Positions 37,543 to 46,375 of a stretch of 51,586 bases of DNA are shown here, piece after piece; position 1 is the first letter of the stretch; every line of letters starts with the position of its first letter. Both the position numbers and the translations under genes were made by a program. Source of the DNA: an uncultured Bacteroidales bacterium (GTDB lineage Bacteria; Bacteroidota; Bacteroidia; Bacteroidales; UBA932); the NCBI GenBank assembly GCA_946402945.1, contig CAMIYB010000006.1, positions 1 to 51,586 of the forward strand, in the 5' to 3' direction. Below the pieces are notes generated by a model. The model saw only the letters and a program-made list of their open reading frames with translations, did not search any database and was not told the DNA's origin.

Positions 37543-38766
37543 CTACAGTTTAACGATGAACGCCGCTTCCTTATCGGACGAAAGCCAGACCATGCCGCCT
37601 TCGACCCGCAGGACATAGGCCTGGAAGGTCTGACGGGCCGGAAGGGTCAGGTCGCGGTTCTGGGAAAGGGTCAGGGGGAATTCAAGTCCGGGCTCCAGGC
37701 CGGAGGTCGGGATGCCGGACAGGTGGACGGCACACTCCTCCGACGGCGAATACAGGCCGAAGGTCAGTTTCCCGTCCCGGTAGGTCCGGCTCAACTGGTC
37801 CTTCTTCTTGTCGAAAACCCAGTCGCCGCCCAGGTGGTAGATGCCGGGCAGAGCCTGGTCCAGGATGGGATCGGCACCCGTCTGGGTCACGGTGACGCGC
37901 TGCTCCAGGTCGGAACCGCGCAGGATGATGTCCGCCGCGTGGGCTTCGGTGCTCAGGTTGCGGGCGACGGAAAAAACGGCCGTGCGCGAAAGCAGCGACT
38001 TGGTCATCCCGTCGTCCACGCAGGTCAGCCAGGACCCGGCGCCCTCCGGCAGGATCATCTCATAATCGACATTGTAGAGGGCCTCCAATTTGAAGGTACC
38101 GCCCTTGAAATCGAAGGAGAAGGTATTCTCGGGAACCTCGATCGCATCGGTCTGCAACTGGGTCACCGTCAGGGGAATCTGGTCCACCGTGGAGACGAAG
38201 GACAACTCGACGGTCCGGGAATCGACCCCGATAAAGGGCTCCGTCGCACGCAGCGTTACCTCGAGAGGGTCCGAGCCGCCTTCCTTTTCGGAAAGGGCCA
38301 GCCAGTTGGTGCTGCCCGGAACCCGGAGACGCCACTGGCCCGGCGCATGGATGCGGACCGTCTGCGGCTCAGTTCCTTCCAGGACCAGCGTCCGGGGAGA
38401 AATCAGGGAGGACAGGCCATCCTGGCGGATCTCCACCTCACGCACCGCATCGCCCGCCTGGAGAACAAGCGTATCCTTGCGTAGTTCCTCACTCTCATTG
38501 AGCGAGAGGGAAAGGGTCACATACCGGGCTTCATTGCTCCGCTCCCGGGGACGGGAAACTCTCACCCAGGAGCCGTGCTTGAGACGCGCCGTCCACTCCA
38601 TTTCGCACGTCACCGTGCATTCGATATCCTGTGTCGCCGCCGTATAAGGGCCTTCCGGGAGGCTGATCTCAAAAGTGGCCGGCAGGTTTTCCTTCGCGGC
38701 GTTGCTGCATGCGGCCGGAAACAGCGGGAGCAGGAGCAACAGGAAGAAACCATATTTTATTTTCAT
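37543..38766 (-). CDS. BACON-repeat lipoprotein, module copy 2
   Basis: A 407-residue lipoprotein (signal ending LFPAAC, Cys20) paralogous to the protein at 34207-35418. It has three BACON-type repeats (ending VEIRQDG, VTQLQ and VTVTQTG) and the shared C-terminal domain, DWVFDKKKDQLSRTYRDGKLTF to AFIVKL. An in-frame ATG two codons upstream (38772) is possible. The C-terminal domain keeps the D-W, D-Q-S-R, Y-GK and F-I-KL positions of copy 1 although overall identity is low, which suggests it carries the function specific to this module, perhaps contact with the M6 partner. No enzyme motif is seen. Confidence 0.85.
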   Translation of the reverse strand: MKIKYGFFLLLLLPLFPAACSNAAKENLPATFEISLPEGPYTAATQDIECTVTCEMEWTARLKHGSWVRVSRPRERSNEARYVTLSLSLNESEELRKDTLVLQAGDAVREVEIRQDGLSSLISPRTLVLEGTEPQTVRIHAPGQWRLRVPGSTNWLALSEKEGGSDPLEVTLRATEPFIGVDSRTVELSFVSTVDQIPLTVTQLQTDAIEVPENTFSFDFKGGTFKLEALYNVDYEMILPEGAGSWLTCVDDGMTKSLLSRTAVFSVARNLSTEAHAADIILRGSDLEQRVTVTQTGADPILDQALPGIYHLGGDWVFDKKKDQLSRTYRDGKLTFGLYSPSEECAVHLSGIPTSGLEPGLEFPLTLSQNRDLTLPARQTFQAYVLRVEGGMVWLSSDKEAAFIVKL

Positions 38767-38785
38767 ATACATCTACAATAGTTTG

Positions 38786-38793
38786 CAAATATA
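38786..38793 (-). promoter_or_regulatory. -7 box for module copy 2
   Basis: TATATTTG on the minus strand is an exact TAnnTTTG match, 19 nt before the ATG at 38766. It shares a short divergent promoter region with the SDR gene. Confidence 0.5.
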
Positions 38794-38817
38794 CGCAAAG
38801 ATTTCGGCATTTTTGTG

Positions 38818-38825
38818 TAACTTCG
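38818..38825 (+). promoter_or_regulatory. Near-consensus -7 box for the SDR gene
   Basis: TAACTTCG differs from TAnnTTTG at one base and lies 20 nt before the ATG at 38846. Confidence 0.35.
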
Positions 38826-38845
38826 CCCAAAACCAAAGACCGACC

Positions 38846-39670
38846 ATGAAAGCGTCCTCTCCCATCGTCCTCCTCACCGGAGGCAGCAGCGGCATCGGAG
38901 CCGCCACCGCCCGTCTTCTCTGCCAGCGCGGCATGACCGTCTATTCCGCCTCGCGCAGCGGCGGCGGGGAGGCCGTCTCCAGCCCCGCCGGACGGATTAT
39001 TCCCGTCAGCATGGACGTCAACGATTCCGCGGCCGTCCAGGCGGTGATCCAGCGCATTCTCCAGGAACAGGGCCGCCTCGACGCCGTAGTCTGCAACGCC
39101 GGAAACGGCATCGCGGGCGCGGTGGAGGACACCTCCGTGGAAGAGGCGCGCTACCAGTTCGAAACCTGTTTCTACGGGGCCGTTCGGACCATCGACGCCT
39201 GCCTGCCCGTATTCCGGGCCCAGGGCGGCGGCCGCATCGTCACCGTATCCAGCGTCGCCGCGGTCATCCCCATCCCCTTCCAGGCCTACTACTCCTCCGT
39301 CAAGGCGGCGCTGCATATGCTCACGCGCGCCATCAGCCTGGAAGTCAAGCCCTTCGGCATCCAGTGCTGCTGCGTTCTGCCGGGCGACACGAAGACCGGC
39401 TTCACGAAGGCCCGCAAGTTCGCCCAGGCCTCGCAGGACCCCGCCTCGCCCTATTACAAAACGATGACGGAATCCGTCGGAAAGATGGAAAAAGACGAGC
39501 AGAACGGCATGGCTCCCGAGGTCATCGGCAAGGCCATCTGCCGCCAGCTGGGCCGCCGCCGCATGAAACTGACGGTCACGCCCCGGCTGGACTACCGTGC
39601 CATCGGGATTCTCGCCCGGCTGCTGCCCGAGCGGCTGATGATGTGGATCGTAGGACTACTTTACAGCTGA
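38846..39670 (+). CDS. Short-chain dehydrogenase/reductase
   Basis: A 274-residue NAD(P)-dependent SDR oxidoreductase in the cytoplasm. The cofactor motif is TGGSSGIGAA (TGxxxGIG), the structural motif is NAGNG, and the active site is VSSVAAVIPIPFQAYYSSVKAA, giving Ser, Tyr and Lys in the YxxxK arrangement. The C-terminal region ends with RLDYRAIGILARLLPERLMMWIVG, a hydrophobic helix that may contact the membrane. The substrate is unknown. The ATG at 38846 begins the Rossmann strand. The gene overlaps the convergent lysoplasmalogenase-type gene by 15 nt. Confidence 0.93.
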   Translation: MKASSPIVLLTGGSSGIGAATARLLCQRGMTVYSASRSGGGEAVSSPAGRIIPVSMDVNDSAAVQAVIQRILQEQGRLDAVVCNAGNGIAGAVEDTSVEEARYQFETCFYGAVRTIDACLPVFRAQGGGRIVTVSSVAAVIPIPFQAYYSSVKAALHMLTRAISLEVKPFGIQCCCVLPGDTKTGFTKARKFAQASQDPASPYYKTMTESVGKMEKDEQNGMAPEVIGKAICRQLGRRRMKLTVTPRLDYRAIGILARLLPERLMMWIVGLLYS

Positions 39671-40339
39671 TTTCTCCCGCGAGACCATGGCGCCGACCAG
39701 GCAGCACTCCGCGAAAAGGTAGGTCGCCATCACCAGGGCGTGGCGCAGCGGGAAATCGATCTTCAGGAATGCATTGACGGCAATCAGCGCGTCCGAAAGG
39801 AGGAAAACGAGGCCGCCGGCGATGATCCAGCCCGACAGGGGCAACTTCCGGATCGCGCCCACGACGCCCGCGGCCGCCACATAGAGCAGCGTCAGCCCAT
39901 AGACCGTGATCGCGGCATTCAGCGGCCATTGCAGCCGGAACCAGGGCACGATGGCCCCGACCACCAGCATCGGCACCATGCAGGCGACCATGGCCTCTTT
40001 CGGGGAGAGTTTCCCCAGGGGAGGAAGGAGGATGGCGAGATAGAAAAAGTGACCGATCAGGAAACTGAGCAGGCCCAGGGCGAACCAGATGAAGCCCAGG
40101 CTGTCGAACATCAGGAACACGTCGCCCGCCGTGTGGAAGGCCAGGCCGACGGCCAGCAGCAGCGCCGTCCGTCCCGCATGTTCCGGAAGCAGTTCCGACA
40201 GGGCGGAAGCGCAGAGGAAAGGCATCAGGAAGGGTTTTACGAAGTGGGGAGCCGTCTCGTTGCCGAAGGCCAGCAGGAGGACATCCGCCAGGGCCAGCAG
40301 CCCGAAGACGCACAGCAGGATTTTCGTTCTCGTTCTCAT
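39656..40339 (-). CDS. Lysoplasmalogenase-type (YhhN) membrane protein
   Basis: A 227-residue inner-membrane protein with about seven to eight hydrophobic helices and the YhhN/TMEM86-family landmarks KPFLMPFL near residue 35, AFHTAGDVFLMF near 69-80, and LLSDALIAVN near 188. Some family members hydrolyse lysoplasmalogen. It is short of any signal peptide, starts with a basic MRTRTK segment and ends overlapping the convergent SDR gene. A -7-like TAAATTCG (40356-40363, minus strand) and an 11-bp palindrome at 40365-40375 lie upstream. The family call is good; the enzymatic role in this organism is not tested. Confidence 0.85.
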   Translation of the reverse strand: MRTRTKILLCVFGLLALADVLLLAFGNETAPHFVKPFLMPFLCASALSELLPEHAGRTALLLAVGLAFHTAGDVFLMFDSLGFIWFALGLLSFLIGHFFYLAILLPPLGKLSPKEAMVACMVPMLVVGAIVPWFRLQWPLNAAITVYGLTLLYVAAAGVVGAIRKLPLSGWIIAGGLVFLLSDALIAVNAFLKIDFPLRHALVMATYLFAECCLVGAMVSREKSAVK

Positions 40340-40364
40340 GGATCCGTGTTTTCCGCGAATTTAA

Positions 40365-40375
40365 GCGGAATCCGC
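40365..40375. repeat. 11-bp palindrome in the divergent promoter gap
   Basis: GCGGA-A-TCCGC is a perfect inverted repeat between the divergent lysoplasmalogenase-type and MscS genes. A related CGGAATCCG core occurs at 18648-18656. It could be an operator or chance. Confidence 0.3.
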
Positions 40376-40395
40376 CATAATCGCAAGAAAAATAG

Positions 40396-40403
40396 TATCT
40401 TTG
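40396..40403 (+). promoter_or_regulatory. -7 box for the MscS gene
   Basis: TATCTTTG is an exact TAnnTTTG match, 14 nt before the ATG at 40418, giving a leader of fewer than about ten nucleotides. Confidence 0.5.
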
Positions 40404-40417
40404 CGTGTTATCGCAAC

Positions 40418-43018
40418 ATGGATATGAAAAAGAAACTGCTGACCTTCCTCCTGGCCCTGGCCGCCTTCGCCCTTCCGGCCGGCGCCGTTTTCAAGGAAAA
40501 AGACCTGCCCCAGACCCTTTCCGTCCTGCATTTCGAACTGCGGGGCGCCTATCTCGACCTCCAGCAGATGTCCCAGGGCGCCAGCCGCAACGTCGAAGCC
40601 CAGCACCAGCAACTCATCCGCCTGATCGAGAACTGCAACGAACTCTCGCTGATGCTCTACTCCCAGCAGCAGGACTTCACCTTCGACCTGACCTACGCCC
40701 TGAACGAGGTGACGCGCCAATATATCAATTTCGGGCGCAACCGGATGCCCTACAACGAGATTATCAACCGTTTCGAGGTGGAAATCGACCGTTACGACAA
40801 ACTGGTCCAGACGCTCAGGAACCTGCCGCCGTCCATCCGCCAGGAGGAGACGATGACCGTCAAGGTGATGGAGGGCGATTCCCTCTCCATCGAAATCGCC
40901 GACATCGACTCCCTGCTGACGGTTCCCGACTTTGTGGATGAGGTCAAGAACCCCTACATGCTCGACGAGGCCGGGCAGGCCGAGCGGGACAGTTGCCTCC
41001 TCTATGCCCAGCAGATCCTCGACATCTACTGGGAAGCGCTCCTGAACGTGGACGAGGACAACCAGCACTACAAGGAGACAGACAAGCACCTCAAGGATGC
41101 CTACGACTATGCCCAGCAGCGCTATGCCCAGGTCCAGCGGAAAATTTTCATCGACGGGCAGACCCCCTATCCGAAACTGCTCAAAAACTTCCGTTTCCGC
41201 TGGGAACGGGCCTTGAAGGACTGCCGGGACAAATATAGCACCACCTCCCACAAACAACGCATCGTCAGTGAATGGCGCGGTCCCATGGTGGTGGGCTTCA
41301 CCCTCATCGTTCTGGTCTATCTGATCTTCGCCACCCTGCTGTCCGTGGTGCTCGTCCAGGTCCTGATGCGCACGGTCCCCCGGCTGCGCAACTCCTATCT
41401 CCAGGACCACAAGCCCCTGATCATCCTGCTCTCGGCCGTGGTCATCTTCGCCGTCGGCCTGTGGGTCGCCTCCCTCCTGAGCGGCGGCAACAACTTCTTC
41501 GGCATGGCCGCGCCGCTGCTGGCCGAATTCGCCTGGATGCTCGCCGCCATCTTCACCTCCATGCTCATCCGCCTCCACCGCGAGGAGACCAGCGGCACCC
41601 TCGGCGCTTACAGTCCCATCATCACAATGGGCTTGATAATCATTACCTTCCGCATCCTGTTCGTGCCCAACAGCATGATCGGCATCCTCTTCCCGCCCAT
41701 CCTGCTGCTCTTCAGCGTCTGGCAACTGCTGGAGAACATCCTGCGCCGCGCGCAACTCCAGGTCGAAGACCGGCGTTACGCCTGGATCTCGCTGACCATC
41801 CTGCTGGCCGGAACGATCACCGCCATCTTCGGATACGTCATGCTGGCCCTGGTGATGGTCATCTGGTGGATCTTCCAACTGACCGTCATCCAGACCATCT
41901 CGGCCGTTTTCTTCCTGATGGACCGCTACGACCGCAACACCATCGCCGAACGCCGCCGCCGTTACCGGAAACGCCATCCGAACATGCCGCTTACCCGGAA
42001 AGGCAGTTACATCGAGGTGTCCTGGGCCTACGACCTGCTGCGCAAGTTCGTTATCCCCCTGGCTATCGTCTGGTCCATCCCGCTTTGCATCTTCATGGCT
42101 GCGGACGTGTTCGACCTCTCCGGCGTCTGCAGGAATTTCTTCTTCAAATCCCTGATCAGCATTGAGGACGTGATCGACCTGTCCCTCTTCAAGGTCCTCA
42201 TGACCATCAGCCTCTTCTTCCTCTTCCGCTTCCTGAGTTACCTGATCCGCGCCCTCTACCGGACCGCCCGCATCAAGAAGGCGGTGGAAGGCCTGCAGGA
42301 AGGCGTCGTGTTCAAGGAAACCGACATCAACTTCACCCTCGCCGACAATGTCATCGCGCTCATCTGCTGGGCCCTCTTCGCCATCATCGCCTTCCTGATG
42401 CTGAAGATTCCGGGCAAGGCCGTCACGGTCATCGCCACCGGCCTGGTGACCGGTATCGGGTTCGCCCTCCGCGACGTGCTCAACAACTTCTTCTACGGCA
42501 TCCAACTCATGAGCGGACGCATGCGGGTGGGCGACACCATCGAATGCGATGGCATCCGCGGCAAGGTGGACAGTATGAGTTATCAGAGCACGCAGATCGT
42601 GGCCGGCGACGGCTCCATCATCGCCTTCCCCAACAGTTCGCTCTTCGCCAAAAACTTCAAGAACCTGACCCGCAACCACGCCTACCAGTTGCTCCAGGTG
42701 CCCGTCGGCGTCAAATACGGCACCGACATCACCCGGGTGCGGGACCTGCTCGTCGAAGCCGTCATGGCCCTGCAGAAGACCGACAAATTCGGCTCAGACC
42801 TGATCCAGACCAAGACCGGTGTCATCGTCCGCATGGCCGGTTTCGGCGACAACAGCGTGGACCTGATCGTCCAGCTCCATGTCATCGTGGAAGAGTACTA
42901 CGCCATGGCAGCCGCCGTCCGCGAAGTCGTGTATAACACGCTCAATGCCAACGGAATCGAGATTCCGTTCCCGCAGCGCGACCTGTACATCAAAGAATTT
43001 CCCGACGGAAAGGTTTGA
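40418..43018 (+). CDS. Large MscS-family mechanosensitive channel
   Basis: An 866-residue inner-membrane protein that would open under membrane tension to protect against osmotic downshock. A signal peptide (LLTFLLALAAFALPAGA) leads into a periplasmic coiled-coil-rich domain of about 270 residues, then around ten transmembrane helices and the MscS core. The core is visible as ATGLVTGIGFALRDVLNNFFYGI (pore-lining helix) and MRVGDTIECDGIRGKVDSMSYQSTQIV (beta domain), with a cytoplasmic C-terminal cage. It resembles large MscK/MscM-type channels rather than small MscS. Start ATG 40418; ATG 40424 is an alternative. The DUF5686 gene follows after 35 nt. Confidence 0.92.
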   Translation: MDMKKKLLTFLLALAAFALPAGAVFKEKDLPQTLSVLHFELRGAYLDLQQMSQGASRNVEAQHQQLIRLIENCNELSLMLYSQQQDFTFDLTYALNEVTRQYINFGRNRMPYNEIINRFEVEIDRYDKLVQTLRNLPPSIRQEETMTVKVMEGDSLSIEIADIDSLLTVPDFVDEVKNPYMLDEAGQAERDSCLLYAQQILDIYWEALLNVDEDNQHYKETDKHLKDAYDYAQQRYAQVQRKIFIDGQTPYPKLLKNFRFRWERALKDCRDKYSTTSHKQRIVSEWRGPMVVGFTLIVLVYLIFATLLSVVLVQVLMRTVPRLRNSYLQDHKPLIILLSAVVIFAVGLWVASLLSGGNNFFGMAAPLLAEFAWMLAAIFTSMLIRLHREETSGTLGAYSPIITMGLIIITFRILFVPNSMIGILFPPILLLFSVWQLLENILRRAQLQVEDRRYAWISLTILLAGTITAIFGYVMLALVMVIWWIFQLTVIQTISAVFFLMDRYDRNTIAERRRRYRKRHPNMPLTRKGSYIEVSWAYDLLRKFVIPLAIVWSIPLCIFMAADVFDLSGVCRNFFFKSLISIEDVIDLSLFKVLMTISLFFLFRFLSYLIRALYRTARIKKAVEGLQEGVVFKETDINFTLADNVIALICWALFAIIAFLMLKIPGKAVTVIATGLVTGIGFALRDVLNNFFYGIQLMSGRMRVGDTIECDGIRGKVDSMSYQSTQIVAGDGSIIAFPNSSLFAKNFKNLTRNHAYQLLQVPVGVKYGTDITRVRDLLVEAVMALQKTDKFGSDLIQTKTGVIVRMAGFGDNSVDLIVQLHVIVEEYYAMAAAVREVVYNTLNANGIEIPFPQRDLYIKEFPDGKV

Positions 43019-43053
43019 CGCGCAGACTTTTTTCATTAACTTAGCAGGTTGAA

Positions 43054-45582
43054 ATGTGTAGAATCAAGCATATTTCAGCCCTTTTGCTCGGGCTTGTCCT
43101 GCCGCTGCTCGCCGCCGCGCAGAACACCAAGGTTAAGGGCCGGGTAACGGATGCCGCCACCGGGGAGGGCATCCCTTTCGTCGCCGTTTACTATGAGGGT
43201 ACCACCATCGGCATCTCCACCGACCTGGACGGCTATTATACGCTCGAGACCCGCGACCCCGCGGCCAAGGTCCTCTGCGCCTCCATCCTCGGCTATGAAG
43301 CCCAGCAGCGGCCCGTCAAGCAATATGCCTACCAGCAGTTCGACTTCGCCCTCGTCCCCGTCCACAACTCCTTGAACGCCATTATCGTCAAGCCCGACAA
43401 CCGGCGCATGAAGCGCATCCTGCGCAAGATCGACGAGCGCCGGGCGCTGAACGACCCGGAACGGGCCCCCGGCTACGTCTGCGACGTTTACAACAAGATG
43501 GAGATCGACATGACCAACCCCGACGAGCAGTTTTTCTCCAAGGGGCTCCACAAGGCGGTGGATTTCGTCTTCCAGTATGTCGATACCTCCGTCGTCTCCG
43601 GCCAGCCCTATCTGCCCGTCATGATCTCGGAAAGCAAGGTCCGGAAATTCCGTTCCTCCGACCCGGAGTTCAACAAAGAAGTCATCGAGGCCAACCGCAT
43701 CTCCGGTATCGAAGACGAGAACTTCGTCTCCCAGTTCACCGGCAGCCTCTATTTCAAGAACAATCCCTACAACAATTTCATCAACCTTTTCGAGGTGGAG
43801 ATTCCCTCGCCGCTCTCCCCTTCCGGCAACCTTTTCTACGATTATTACCTGATCGACAGTCTCCAGGTGGCCGGGCGCAAGACCTATTATATCCGCTACC
43901 ATCCGGCCAAACTGGTCTCCACGCCGGTTTTCGACGGCGAAATGCGCATCGATGCGGAGGAGTTCGCCCTGGTCAATTTCCACGGGAAACTCGCCAAGAA
44001 GATGAACATCAACTGGGTGCGTGACTTCGTGCTGGACATCGAGAACCAGCGCCTCGAGGACGGCACCTGGTTCCACAAGGACAGCCACTTCTACCTCGAT
44101 TTCTCCACCACCCTGCGCGATTCCTCGAAGATCGTCTCGCTCATCGGCACCCGCACGCTCCACTACGGCACCCCCGAAATGCGCAAACCCACGGCGGAGG
44201 AGACCGACCTGTCCCATACCTTTGTCCGGGTCAAAGAGGACGCCATGACTCAAAACGAGGAGTTTTGGGAGAAGGCACGGCCCTATCCCCTGTCGGAAAA
44301 GGAGAAAGGCATCTACAAGATGGTCGAGGAGATCGAGGACACGCCGCTCTACCGCGACGCCTATGCCCTGGTCAACATGATCATCAACGGCTACTGGGAC
44401 TTTCCCAAGGCCAAGATTGGCATAGGACCCGTCATGAAGGTCTTCAGTTTCAACAACCTGGAGGGCTTCCGCCTGCGCATGGGCGTCCGGACCACCAAGG
44501 AATTCAGCCGGAAGGTCCGCCTGATGGCCTACGGAGCCTACGGCTTCAAGGACAAGACCTTCAAGGGCGGCGGCGAGGCGGAGTTCCTCTTCCGCAAGGA
44601 ACCCACCCGGAAACTGACTCTCACGGCCACCTATGACGTGCTCCAACTCGGGCAGGGCACCAAAGCCCTGGAGAGCAATCTCTTCGGGTCCATCCTGTCC
44701 AAGGGGAACAAGGAACGGCTCAGTCCCGCCGCCACCCTCTCGGCGGTTTACGAACACGAACTGCCGCCCTTTACCAACCTGACTTTCGGCCTGCAGGGAC
44801 GCCGCATCTGGAGCAACGCTTTCGTCCCGATGAAAAATCCCGACGGGACGGACATCCCCTATGTGACCGCCACCCAACTCAGTCTCTCGACGCGCTTCGC
44901 CTGGGATGAAACCGTGCTCAGGGGCATTTTCAACCGCACGTACGCCCATTCGAACTACCCCGTCGTCAGCCTCGACCTGATGGGGGCGCTCAAGGGAGTG
45001 GGCAGCGATTACAGTTACCTGCGGACGGAACTGTCCGTCAATTACAAGCTGAAGATCCCCCCGATCGGCACCTCCTGGTTCCGGATCAATGCGGGCAAGA
45101 TCTTCGGCACCGTTCCCTACCCCTTCCTCAAACTCCACGAAGGCAACGCCTCCTGGTACCTCGACAAGACGGCCTTCTCCACCATGAACTTTTACGAGTT
45201 CGCCTCCGACACCTGGGCCACCCTCAACTGGGAGCACAACTTCTACGGCTTCTTCCTCGGCAAGATTCCGCTCCTGAAGCGTCTCCAGTGGCGGGAATCC
45301 TTCATGCTGAAACTGGCCTGGGGCACCGTTTCAGACCGCAACAACGGCCAGATCGGAACGCCGCAGAGCGCCACCGCGCCGATGCTCTTCCCCCTGGGCA
45401 TGCAGTCGCTGGAGAAACCCTACATCGAGATCGGTGCGGGCATCAACAACATCCTGCGCATGCTCCGCGTGGACGCCTACTGGCGCCTGACCCACCGGAC
45501 ACGCATGGAAAACGGCGTGGAAGTCCCGCTTGACGTCCGGGACCTCTTCGCCATCAACGTGGGATTCGATTTCCGTTTCTAG
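43054..45582 (+). CDS. DUF5686 outer-membrane protein with carboxypeptidase-regulatory-like domain
   Basis: An 842-residue exported protein. The signal peptide ends near LLAAAQ. A carboxypeptidase-regulatory-like domain follows (KVKGRVTDAATGEGIPFVAVYYEGT, ILGYEAQQRPV), then the DUF5686 region with an RRMKRILRKIDERR helix, YVCDVYNKMEIDM and FNKEVIEANRISGI. The C-terminal half is a predicted beta-barrel with alternating strands, ending in FAINVGFDFRF, a typical terminal Phe. The architecture resembles TonB-linked proteins but without a plug. Its role is unknown. It may have its own weak -7 box (TAACTTAG, 43037-43044). The stop overlaps the convergent DUF2490 stop in CTAG. Confidence 0.87.
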   Translation: MCRIKHISALLLGLVLPLLAAAQNTKVKGRVTDAATGEGIPFVAVYYEGTTIGISTDLDGYYTLETRDPAAKVLCASILGYEAQQRPVKQYAYQQFDFALVPVHNSLNAIIVKPDNRRMKRILRKIDERRALNDPERAPGYVCDVYNKMEIDMTNPDEQFFSKGLHKAVDFVFQYVDTSVVSGQPYLPVMISESKVRKFRSSDPEFNKEVIEANRISGIEDENFVSQFTGSLYFKNNPYNNFINLFEVEIPSPLSPSGNLFYDYYLIDSLQVAGRKTYYIRYHPAKLVSTPVFDGEMRIDAEEFALVNFHGKLAKKMNINWVRDFVLDIENQRLEDGTWFHKDSHFYLDFSTTLRDSSKIVSLIGTRTLHYGTPEMRKPTAEETDLSHTFVRVKEDAMTQNEEFWEKARPYPLSEKEKGIYKMVEEIEDTPLYRDAYALVNMIINGYWDFPKAKIGIGPVMKVFSFNNLEGFRLRMGVRTTKEFSRKVRLMAYGAYGFKDKTFKGGGEAEFLFRKEPTRKLTLTATYDVLQLGQGTKALESNLFGSILSKGNKERLSPAATLSAVYEHELPPFTNLTFGLQGRRIWSNAFVPMKNPDGTDIPYVTATQLSLSTRFAWDETVLRGIFNRTYAHSNYPVVSLDLMGALKGVGSDYSYLRTELSVNYKLKIPPIGTSWFRINAGKIFGTVPYPFLKLHEGNASWYLDKTAFSTMNFYEFASDTWATLNWEHNFYGFFLGKIPLLKRLQWRESFMLKLAWGTVSDRNNGQIGTPQSATAPMLFPLGMQSLEKPYIEIGAGINNILRMLRVDAYWRLTHRTRMENGVEVPLDVRDLFAINVGFDFRF

Positions 45583-46375
45583 AATTTGTACTGATAACCG
45601 ACGCCCAGGGTCGTATGGAAGGCCGGGCGGTTGGTGATGGACTTGAGCGACAGCAGATCGGCCGTCACGTCGATATCCCTGTCGTAGCAATAGTCCAGCA
45701 GGACGTAGAAGTCCAGGGCGTGACGTTTGGTAATGTCCCACTGGGCGCCGAGGGCACCGCGCAGGCGGTTGAAATACACGTCCTGATAACCCAGGAAATC
45801 AAAGTAGAAGAACGCCTGGGTGGACTGGCTCCAGGTGGCGCTGACGCTGGCGGCGTTCAGCAGCAGCCGGGCATCCAAGTAGGCATAGGGTTCCACGCGG
45901 CGGAAACCCTTGTACGACACCTTCAGACGGGATTTCAGGTAGAGCGGATTGGTCGGTTCCTGATAGAGGTTGTGCGGCTCCGTCAGGTGGGTGACCTGGA
46001 GGCGTTCCCGCAGGGAGAAACGCCAGGCGCCGGCGCGGTAGCCGCCGGTCACGTCCAGGGTCAGCCGGTGACGCGGGAACCAGGCCTCCTGCTTGTTCTT
46101 GTAGGACTCCATGAAGGTGTAGGACAGGCCCAGTTTCAGATAGGGATTGACCTTATAGGTAAGGCCCAGGGTCCGGACAAGCGGGAAGGTCTGGAAAAAT
46201 TGTCCTTGAAGCGGCTCTCGAACTCCGCCTCCGCATGAAGGCCCTTGACGATCTTCTTGTCCACGCCCAGGGACAGGCGGCCGCGGAAATCCGTCGAAAG
46301 GTCCTCCGTCGTCACCTGGGCCGCCGCGCCAAGCGGCAGCAGCAAAGCCAGCAGCGGTAAAAGAAAGCGTTTCAT
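45579..46375 (-). pseudogene. DUF2490 outer-membrane protein gene, split by one frameshift
   Basis: The N-terminal part (46375 down to about 46195) encodes a signal peptide (LLALLLPLGAAAQ) and a first DUF2490 strand, FEAEFESRFKDNF-like. The reading frame then runs into unrelated sequence and stops at 46136. The other frame continues as FFQTFPLVRTLGLTYKVNPY and on through standard barrel strands to a terminal VGYQYKF at 45579. The switch is at a run of five A on the plus strand (46195-46199); one more base would restore a 265-residue protein. Possible causes are sequencing error, a true inactivating deletion, or -1 slippage at TTTTT. The gene overlaps the DUF4956 stop by 4 nt and is the last gene of the polyphosphate operon. 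Confidence 0.8.

Noticed and set aside
35584..38484. A 966-codon open frame on the plus strand opposite module copy 2
   Set aside because: It spans two minus-strand genes with recognisable domains and contains no domain, signal peptide or start context of its own.
40361..42679. A 772-codon open frame on the minus strand opposite the MscS gene
   Set aside because: It is acidic, Asp- and Gly-rich low-complexity translation, antisense to a well-supported channel gene.
46190..46205. Programmed -1 frameshift in the DUF2490 gene
   Set aside because: The slippery sequence does not fit the X XXY YYZ heptamer and no downstream pseudoknot was recognised; an indel is simpler, though slippage is not excluded.
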